Below are positions 6,792 through 11,343 of a DNA stretch of 11,343 nt, one piece after another. Below the pieces are notes generated by a model that made no database searches, was not told the DNA's origin, and worked only from the letters and a program-made list of their open reading frames with translations. Positions within the stretch are counted from its first letter, which is position 1. Each line of letters starts with the position of its first letter. This stretch comes from Atopobium sp. UBA1382 (GTDB taxonomy: Bacteria; Actinomycetota; Coriobacteriia; Coriobacteriales; Atopobiaceae). Position numbers and translations under genes: made by a program. The stretch spans positions 1 to 11,343 of the forward strand of contig DBQY01000020.1 in assembly GCA_002305805.1 (NCBI GenBank). The letters run 5' to 3'.

Positions 6792-6810
6792 CGAGAAATA
6801 GGAGGAACGC

Positions 6811-9432
6811 ATGGCAGATTACGTCAGGACCCCGATTGACAGCGTCGAGGCGCTGCAGGAGCGCATCAAGGAGATGCGCGTCGCGCAGGCCGAGTTCGCG
6901 AAGTTCACCCAGGAGCAGGTGGACAAGATCTTCTACGAGGCCGCCATGGCCGCCAACAAGGCCCGCATCCCGCTGGCCAAGATGGCCGTCGAGGAGACCG
7001 GCTACGGCGTGATGGAGGACAAGGTCATCAAGAACCACTATGCCTCCGAGTACATCTACAACAAGTACAAGGACATGAAGACGTGCGACGTCATCTCCGA
7101 CGACCCCGCCTTCGGCTACAAGCAGATCGCCGAGCCGCTCGGCATCGTCGCCGCCGTCATCCCGACGACCAACCCCACCTCCACCGCGATCTTCAAGACG
7201 CTCATCTCCCTGAAGACCCGCAACGCCATCCTCATCTCCCCGCACCCGCGCGCCGGCAAGTGCACCGCCGAGGCCGCCCGCATCGTGCGCGAGGCCGCCG
7301 AGGCCGCCGGTGCCCCCAGGGGCATCATCGACTGGGTCGACGTGCCGTCCCTTGACATGACCTCCGAGCTCATGCGCTCCGCCGACATCATCCTAGCTAC
7401 CGGTGGCCCGGGCATGGTCAACGCCGCCTACTCCTCCGGCAAGCCCGCCCTCGGCGTCGGCCCGGGCAACAACCCGGCGATCATCGACGACACCGCCGAC
7501 ATCGAGCTCTCCGTCAACTCGATCATCCACTCCAAGACCTTCGACTACGGCATGATCTGCGCCACCGAGCAGAACGTCATCGTCCTCGACAAGGTCTACA
7601 ACAAGGTCAAGGCCGAGTTCCAGAAGCGCGGCTGCTACTTCCTCCAGGGCGACGAGATCGCCAAGGTCGGCAACACCGTCATCGTCAACGGTGGCGTCAA
7701 CGCCAAGATGGTCGGCCAGCCCGCCCCCAAGATCGCCGAGGCCGCCGGCGTCTCCGTCCCGGCCAGCACCAAGGTCCTCATCGGCGAGGTCGAGTCCGTC
7801 GAGCCCACCGAGCCGTGGGCGCACGAGAAGCTCACCACCATCCTCGGCATGTATCGTGCCAAGAACTGGGAGGACGCCCTCTCCAAGGCCGAGCGCCTCA
7901 TCGCCGACGGCGGCTACGGCCACACGAGCTCGCTCTTCATCGACACCCGCGAGACCGAGAAGATGGCCGAGCACGCCAAGCGCATGAAGACCTGCCGTAT
8001 CCTCATCAACACCCCGGCCGCCCAGGGCGGCATCGGCGACATCTACAACTTCAAGATGCCGCCGTCGCTGACGCTCGGCTGCGGCTCCTGGGGCGGCAAC
8101 TCCGTCTCGGGCAACGTCGGCCCCCAGCACCTGCTCAACATCAAGTCCGTTGCAGAGAGGCGTGAGAACATGCTGTGGTTCCGTGTTCCCGAGAAGGTCT
8201 TCTTCAAGAAGGGCTGCATGCCCGTGGCGCTGCGCGAGCTCTCCGAGGTCTACGGCAAGAAGCGCGCCTTCATCGTCACTGACTCCTTCCTCTACAAGAG
8301 CGGCTTCACCAAGAAGATCGAGGCGTCCCTCGACGAGCAGGGCATCGTCTACTCCAGTTTCTGGTCCATCTCGCCTGACCCCAAGCTCCAGGACTGCGAG
8401 CGCGGCCTCGAGCAGGTCAAGGCCTTCGAGCCCGACTGCATCATCGCCATCGGCGGCGGCTCCGCGATGGACGCCGGTAAGATCATGTGGATGATGTACG
8501 AGCACCCCGAGGCCAAGTTCGAGGACATGGCCATGGACTTCATGGACATCCGCAAGCGCGTCTACACGTTCCCGCAGATGGGCGAGAAGGCCTTCTTCGT
8601 GGCCATCCCCACCTCCTCCGGCACCGGCTCCGAGGTGACGCCCTTCTCGATCATCACTGACGCCAACACGGGCACCAAGTGGCCGATCGCCGACTACCAG
8701 CTCCTGCCCAACATGGCCATCGTCGACACCGACAACATGATGACCCAGCCCAAGGGCCTGACCGCCGCCTCCGGCGTCGACGTTCTCACGCACGCCCTCG
8801 AGGCCTACGTCTCCATCATGGCGTCCGACTACACCGACGGCCTCGCCCTGCGTGCGATGAAGCTCGTCCTCACCTACCTCGAGCGCGCCTATGACGACGG
8901 CACCGACGTCGAGGCCCGTGACCACATGGCCAACGCGTCCTGCCTCGCCGGCATGGCCTTCGCCAACGCCTTCCTCGGCGTCAACCACTCCATGGCGCAC
9001 AAGCTGGGTGCCTATCACCACATCGCCCACGGTCTGGCCAACGCCGTCATCCTCACCCGCGTCATGCGCTACAACGCCGCTGAGCGCCCGGTGAAGATGG
9101 GCACCTTCCCGCAGTACGACCACCCCAAGACCCTGGCGCGCTACGCCGAGGCCGGTCGCTTCTGCGGCATCAAGGGCCGCAACGACCAGGAGGTCTTCGA
9201 GAACTTCATCGCCCGCATCGAGGAGCTCAAGGCTCACGTGGGCGTGCCCGAGACCATCGCCGGCTTTGGTGTCAACGAGGAGGACTTCCTCGCCACGCTC
9301 GACGAGATGTCCGAGAACGCGTTCAACGACCAGTGCACCGGCGCCAACCCGCGCTACCCGCTCATCTCCGAGATCAAGGAGCTCTACCTCGACGCCTTCT
9401 ACGGCCGCGAGCCCAGCTCCTACGAGGACTAG
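6811..9432 (+). CDS. adhE: Bifunctional acetaldehyde-CoA / alcohol dehydrogenase
   Basis: An 873-residue fermentation enzyme that reduces acetyl-CoA to acetaldehyde and then ethanol, regenerating two NAD+; in this family it assembles into long cytoplasmic filaments (spirosomes). The N-terminal aldehyde dehydrogenase domain (about 1-445) has catalytic Cys250 in DYGMICATEQN. A linker around MLWFRVPEKVFFKKG (454 on) leads to the iron-dependent alcohol dehydrogenase with GGGSAMDAGK (548-557) for NAD binding. The iron ligands are Asp657 and His661 (GVDVLTHALEAY), His726 (NHSMAH) and His740 (HIAHGLANA), spaced exactly as in the E. coli enzyme. The length is near the 891 of E. coli and the start has AGGAGG five bases upstream. 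Codon choice is extremely biased to GCC, GTC, ATC, AAC and AAG, suggesting high expression. A kinase-like gene follows 39 bases later, probably in the same transcript. Confidence 0.97.
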   Translation: MADYVRTPIDSVEALQERIKEMRVAQAEFAKFTQEQVDKIFYEAAMAANKARIPLAKMAVEETGYGVMEDKVIKNHYASEYIYNKYKDMKTCDVISDDPAFGYKQIAEPLGIVAAVIPTTNPTSTAIFKTLISLKTRNAILISPHPRAGKCTAEAARIVREAAEAAGAPRGIIDWVDVPSLDMTSELMRSADIILATGGPGMVNAAYSSGKPALGVGPGNNPAIIDDTADIELSVNSIIHSKTFDYGMICATEQNVIVLDKVYNKVKAEFQKRGCYFLQGDEIAKVGNTVIVNGGVNAKMVGQPAPKIAEAAGVSVPASTKVLIGEVESVEPTEPWAHEKLTTILGMYRAKNWEDALSKAERLIADGGYGHTSSLFIDTRETEKMAEHAKRMKTCRILINTPAAQGGIGDIYNFKMPPSLTLGCGSWGGNSVSGNVGPQHLLNIKSVAERRENMLWFRVPEKVFFKKGCMPVALRELSEVYGKKRAFIVTDSFLYKSGFTKKIEASLDEQGIVYSSFWSISPDPKLQDCERGLEQVKAFEPDCIIAIGGGSAMDAGKIMWMMYEHPEAKFEDMAMDFMDIRKRVYTFPQMGEKAFFVAIPTSSGTGSEVTPFSIITDANTGTKWPIADYQLLPNMAIVDTDNMMTQPKGLTAASGVDVLTHALEAYVSIMASDYTDGLALRAMKLVLTYLERAYDDGTDVEARDHMANASCLAGMAFANAFLGVNHSMAHKLGAYHHIAHGLANAVILTRVMRYNAAERPVKMGTFPQYDHPKTLARYAEAGRFCGIKGRNDQEVFENFIARIEELKAHVGVPETIAGFGVNEEDFLATLDEMSENAFNDQCTGANPRYPLISEIKELYLDAFYGREPSSYED

Positions 9433-9471
9433 TCCGCGCACGTTCTTCTCGTTGCCCAGAAGGAGGCAGCA

Positions 9472-10245
9472 ATGGAACTTTCTGACAGCAAGCAGGTCAT
9501 CGTCGAGCGCCACAACAAGGTCGTCTACGTCGACGGCGGCCGCATCGTCAAGGTCTTCAAGGCCACCAAGCCCGCCTCGGACGTCTTCAACGAGGCCCTG
9601 AACATCGCCCGCGTCATCGAGGCCGGCGTCCGCGTGCCGAAGGTCCTCGAGGTCTCCCAGGTCGCCGACGGCTCCTGGGCGCTCTCCACGGAGTACGTCG
9701 AGGGCGTCACCATGCGCTCGCTGATGGACGCCGCCGAGGGTACCCCCGAGTACGACAAGCTGCTCGAGCAGTTCGTCGACTTCCAGATCGAGATTCAGGG
9801 CATCCACGGCTCTGAGCTCATGAAGGACCAGAAGACCAAGATTGCCGGCATGGTGGGCAAGGCCCCCGAGCTCGATCCGTCCGTGCGCTACGACCTCCAG
9901 ATGAGGGCTGACCGCATGGCGCCGGGCCGCAGCATCTGCCACTGCGACTTCAACCCGTCCAACGTGATCGTCGCCGAGGACGGCACGCTCTACGCCTGCG
10001 ACTGGACCCACGTCACCCGTGGCCTGCCCGAGGCCGACGCCGCGATGACCTACATCCTCTTCAAGATGTATCACCCCGGTCACGCCGAGGCGTATCTCGA
10101 CCTCTTCTCCAAGAAGGCCGACATCGCCAAGCAGAAGGTGCACTACTGGGTGCCCGTCATGGCCGCCGCCGAGCTCTCTCGTGGTCGCAAGGACGCCGAG
10201 GAGTTCCTCCGCAGCCAGGTCGACGCTGCGGTCGACACCGACTAG
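9472..10245 (+). CDS. Aminoglycoside-phosphotransferase/choline-kinase-fold protein
   Basis: A 257-residue small-molecule kinase-like protein. The kinase residues are in place: Lys27 (GRIVKVF), a probable helix-C Glu41, the catalytic loop HCDFNPSN with His157, Asp159 and Asn164, and the metal-binding DW (Asp177) in LYACDWTHV. There is no signal peptide or membrane segment. The start has AAGGAGG five bases upstream (9460-9466) and lies 39 bases after adhE with no terminator between, so it is probably co-transcribed with it. A conventional terminator follows its stop. The substrate cannot be read from sequence: members of this fold phosphorylate antibiotics, choline, sugars or other small molecules, and a chromosomal place behind adhE argues for a metabolic or regulatory role more than for resistance. 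Confidence 0.85.
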   Translation: MELSDSKQVIVERHNKVVYVDGGRIVKVFKATKPASDVFNEALNIARVIEAGVRVPKVLEVSQVADGSWALSTEYVEGVTMRSLMDAAEGTPEYDKLLEQFVDFQIEIQGIHGSELMKDQKTKIAGMVGKAPELDPSVRYDLQMRADRMAPGRSICHCDFNPSNVIVAEDGTLYACDWTHVTRGLPEADAAMTYILFKMYHPGHAEAYLDLFSKKADIAKQKVHYWVPVMAAAELSRGRKDAEEFLRSQVDAAVDTD

Positions 10246-10250
10246 CGTCC

Positions 10251-10265
10251 GTCACATAGCGTGAC
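10251..10265 (+). other. Small stem directly after the kinase gene
   Basis: GTCAC (10251-10255) and GTGAC (10261-10265) form a 5-bp stem with a five-base loop, five bases after the stop codon and just ahead of the main terminator. It may be part of the transcript end or be chance. Confidence 0.25.
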
Positions 10266-10268
10266 TTC

Positions 10269-10302
10269 GGGCCCGTCAGCCTTGCGGCTGGCGGGCCCTT
10301 CT
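10269..10302 (+). terminator. Rho-independent terminator after adhE-kinase unit
   Basis: A 13-bp stem, GGGCCCGTCAGCC / GGCTGGCGGGCCC, with a TTGC loop and one T-G wobble, is followed by TTCT. The wobble pairs only when read on the plus strand, which fits termination of the adhE-kinase transcript. Confidence 0.85.
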
Positions 10303-10506
10303 GGAATGAGGTGAGCTTCTCGCCCATGAATCCAGGCTTGCGCGCTTGTGTCAGTAGCTTATGGACAAATAACTTGAGCTGCGCGTTCTTCTCGACGCCG
10401 CTAACCAAGACTTGTGGTTGCAATGCATGCGTTGCTTGGAGTCTATGGTGATGCCCACGCGCTAACCGGGGTTCGCGACCAAGGGGTCGACGAGGAGGAC
10501 GGCGCG
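10303..10506. other. Gene-free spacer between convergent kinase and folA genes
   Basis: No gene is convincing in these 204 bases. Visible structures: an imperfect 16-bp palindrome GCAATGCATGCGTTGC (10420-10435), a small hairpin CGACC-AAGG-GGTCG (10476-10489) and AACCGGGGTT (10464-10473). None has a T-run that would make it the folA terminator. A minus-strand frame through 10300-10425 has coding-like codons (peptide including LKLFVHKLLTQARKPGF) but lacks a start with a ribosome site, and runs on into the terminator and the kinase gene. It may be a relic or an interspersed repeat. Confidence 0.4.
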
Positions 10507-11007
10507 CTATCGACGCTCGTAGGTCACGAAGTCGAAGGGAACGCCGTCGGGCGTGACGCCGCCCGCACGGGTCTCGACGACCTTCCAGACAGGGTCGGCA
10601 TCGAGGTCGGGGAAGTGCGTGTCGCAGGGTCGCACGCAGTGGTTGCGCGTTACGACAGCGCGGTCGCAGTGGGGGAGGAGCAGCTCGTAAACCTGCCCGC
10701 CGCCGATGACCCACGCCTCCTGGTCGCCGGCGACCGCAGCGAGCGCGTCCTCGACGGAGCGCACGACCTCAACGCCCTCAGTAGAGAAGGACGAATCGCG
10801 CGAGAGCACGACGTTGCGGCGGTTCTTGAGCGGGCGCCCTCCCGGGAAGCTCTCGAGCGTCCTTCGACCCATGATGACCGGATGACCCGTCGTACAGGCC
10901 ACGAAGTGCCGCATGTCCTCACGGTTCTCGACGACCATCCCTCCGTCGAGCCCGATCCCCCAGTCGTCGCACACCGCCACGATTGCACTCAGCTTGCAAC
11001 TCATCAT
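10507..11007 (-). CDS. folA: Dihydrofolate reductase
   Basis: A 166-residue enzyme reducing dihydrofolate to tetrahydrofolate with NADPH, replacing the folate oxidised by ThyA upstream. It aligns with E. coli FolA without gaps over the first 44 E. coli positions. Catalytic Asp31 (Asp27 in E. coli), the NADPH motif GHPVIMGRRTLESF, Thr at the position of Thr113, IGGGQVYE and DTHFPD are all present. Residues 25-26 are Val-Val where E. coli has Pro21-Trp22, the normally conserved pair beside the substrate. The start is the first of two tandem ATGs (11007), five bases after AGAAAGG; the second ATG would only shorten it by one residue. It follows thyA on the same strand after 242 bases of structured DNA. 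No clear terminator lies downstream. Confidence 0.95.
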   Translation of the reverse strand: MMSCKLSAIVAVCDDWGIGLDGGMVVENREDMRHFVACTTGHPVIMGRRTLESFPGGRPLKNRRNVVLSRDSSFSTEGVEVVRSVEDALAAVAGDQEAWVIGGGQVYELLLPHCDRAVVTRNHCVRPCDTHFPDLDADPVWKVVETRAGGVTPDGVPFDFVTYERR

Positions 11008-11028
11008 TCATACCTTTCTGCACGGTTG

Positions 11029-11112
11029 GGGCTCGGCGCATTGCCCCGGCGCTCAGACAGCTTGCCGCAAAAAGCGCGGCAAGAACTCGCGGCGGGACAA
11101 AGCGCCGAGCCC
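11029..11112 (-). repeat. Long hairpin-within-hairpin (element A) in the folA leader
   Basis: GGGCTCGGCGC (11029-11039) and GCGCCGAGCCC (11102-11112) are a perfect 11-bp inverted repeat. Pairing continues inward for eight more pairs after one mismatch (11041-11048 with 11093-11100), and an inner perfect 8-bp hairpin CTTGCCGC / GCGGCAAG (11061-11068, 11076-11083) sits at the tip. The one imperfect pair in the extension is a G-U if read as minus-strand RNA but an A-C clash on the plus strand, hinting at a role in the folA transcript. It ends about ten bases before the folA ribosome site. It matches no riboswitch I recognise, and no T-run follows it. Confidence 0.55.
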
Positions 11113-11130
11113 GTTGAGCCGAAACGAGTA

Positions 11131-11243
11131 GGCGAGAAGGGCGTGTCGTCCCGCGCGGAGTTCCGCATGAGCCGGAGGCGACTTAATGTCGCCTCCGTGC
11201 GAAGAGGACCTGTTTGAGCACGGGGCGACACGTCCTTCTCGCC
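11131..11243 (+). repeat. 23-bp inverted repeat with inner hairpin (element B) after thyA
   Basis: Bases 11131-11153 pair with 11221-11243 over 23 positions: 21 Watson-Crick pairs and two G-U pairs (11141/11233 and 11149/11225) when read as plus-strand RNA. On the minus strand the same two positions would be A-C mismatches. Inside lies a perfect 10-bp hairpin CGGAGGCGAC-TTAAT-GTCGCCTCCG (11173-11197), with CGCA/TGCG (11164-11167, 11198-11201) extending it across a bulge. No T-run and no target-site duplication were seen. It starts six bases beyond the thyA stop. It may be a structured small RNA, a palindromic repeat element or an mRNA-stabilising structure. Confidence 0.5.
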
Positions 11244-11249
11244 GGACGC

Positions 11250-11343
11250 TCAGACGGCAATCGGGATGTTGGTGACCTGCGGGCCGTGCTCGTAGTTCTC
11301 GACGATCAGGTCGTCGGTGGTGAAGTCGTAGAAGTTCGTGACC
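11250..11343 (-). CDS. thyA: Thymidylate synthase, last 30 codons (rest outside window)
   Basis: The minus strand from the window edge reads VTNFYDFTTDDLIVENYEHG and then PQVTNIPIAV before a TGA at 11252-11250. The FYDF motif, the 'DDLIVENYEHGP' region and the C-terminal IPIAV (the hydrophobic tail that closes over the active site) are typical of ThyA. ThyA methylates dUMP to dTMP and turns methylene-tetrahydrofolate into dihydrofolate, which FolA downstream recycles; the thyA-folA order is common in bacteria. Only about a tenth of the protein is visible, so start and active site cannot be judged. Confidence 0.85.
   Translation of the reverse strand, partial: VTNFYDFTTDDLIVENYEHGPQVTNIPIAV

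Noticed and set aside
7393..10143. A 916-codon open frame on the minus strand opposite adhE and the kinase gene
   Set aside because: It is a mirror of strongly GC3-biased coding sequence; its product is low-complexity (Gly/Val/Leu/Asp/His-rich), matches no family, and the plus-strand genes are certain.
10464..10490. A GGGTTCG stretch resembling a tRNA T-arm
   Set aside because: The flanking bases do not form the 5-bp T stem, and no acceptor or anticodon arm fits.
11131..11243. Element B as an SRP (4.5S) RNA, 6S RNA or a MITE
   Set aside because: The apical loop is TTAAT with no GGAA tetraloop region, it is too short for 6S RNA, and no flanking target-site duplication is visible.

Overview
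The window reads as chromosomal DNA from a high-GC, fermentative, anaerobic actinobacterium. A member of the Coriobacteriia (Olsenella/Atopobiaceae-like) fits best. The basis is the strong preference for G or C at third codon positions, the AdhE fermentation enzyme, a sugar-alcohol PTS and the protein flavour of ThrRS, ThyA and DHFR. This placement is inference; no rRNA or marker tree was possible.

Layout: (1) 1-1431, plus strand: the 3' part of thrS, abutted without any gap by a 101-codon ORF that resembles only the C-terminal segment of a Cys/Met-metabolism PLP enzyme. (2) 1428-4492, minus strand: a PfkB-type 1-phosphofructokinase, a zinc dehydrogenase of the L-sorbose-1-phosphate reductase (SorE/YggP) family, a strong terminator hairpin, then a DeoR-family repressor whose stop codon overlaps the stop of the PLP-like ORF. 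(3) 4493-4774: an AT-rich divergent control region with repeated TCGAAACAAAAG-type boxes. (4) 4775-6640, plus strand: a complete mannitol-type PTS permease with IIC, IIB and IIA fused. (5) 6641-10302, plus strand: an extended -10 promoter, a structured leader, adhE, a small aminoglycoside-phosphotransferase-fold kinase and a terminator. (6) 10303-11343, minus strand: thyA (3' end only) and folA, separated by a 242-bp spacer dominated by two long imperfect inverted repeats.

The genes at 1428-6640 form one hexitol-utilisation locus. The PTS imports and phosphorylates a mannitol-like polyol. The SorE/YggP-type enzyme probably oxidises the phosphopolyol to a ketose phosphate. The PfkB kinase probably makes a bisphosphate for glycolysis. 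The DeoR protein probably represses both divergent arms through the repeated boxes. No MtlD-type mannitol-1-phosphate dehydrogenase and no aldolase lie in the window. AdhE would re-oxidise the extra NADH made from a reduced substrate such as a polyol, so the two blocks fit together metabolically, but nothing in the sequence shows co-regulation.

I found no mobile element, CRISPR array, rRNA or tRNA. The least explained parts are the paired inverted repeats between thyA and folA, the truncated PLP-like cistron after thrS, and the polyol pathway that pairs a mannitol-type PTS with a SorE-type dehydrogenase.
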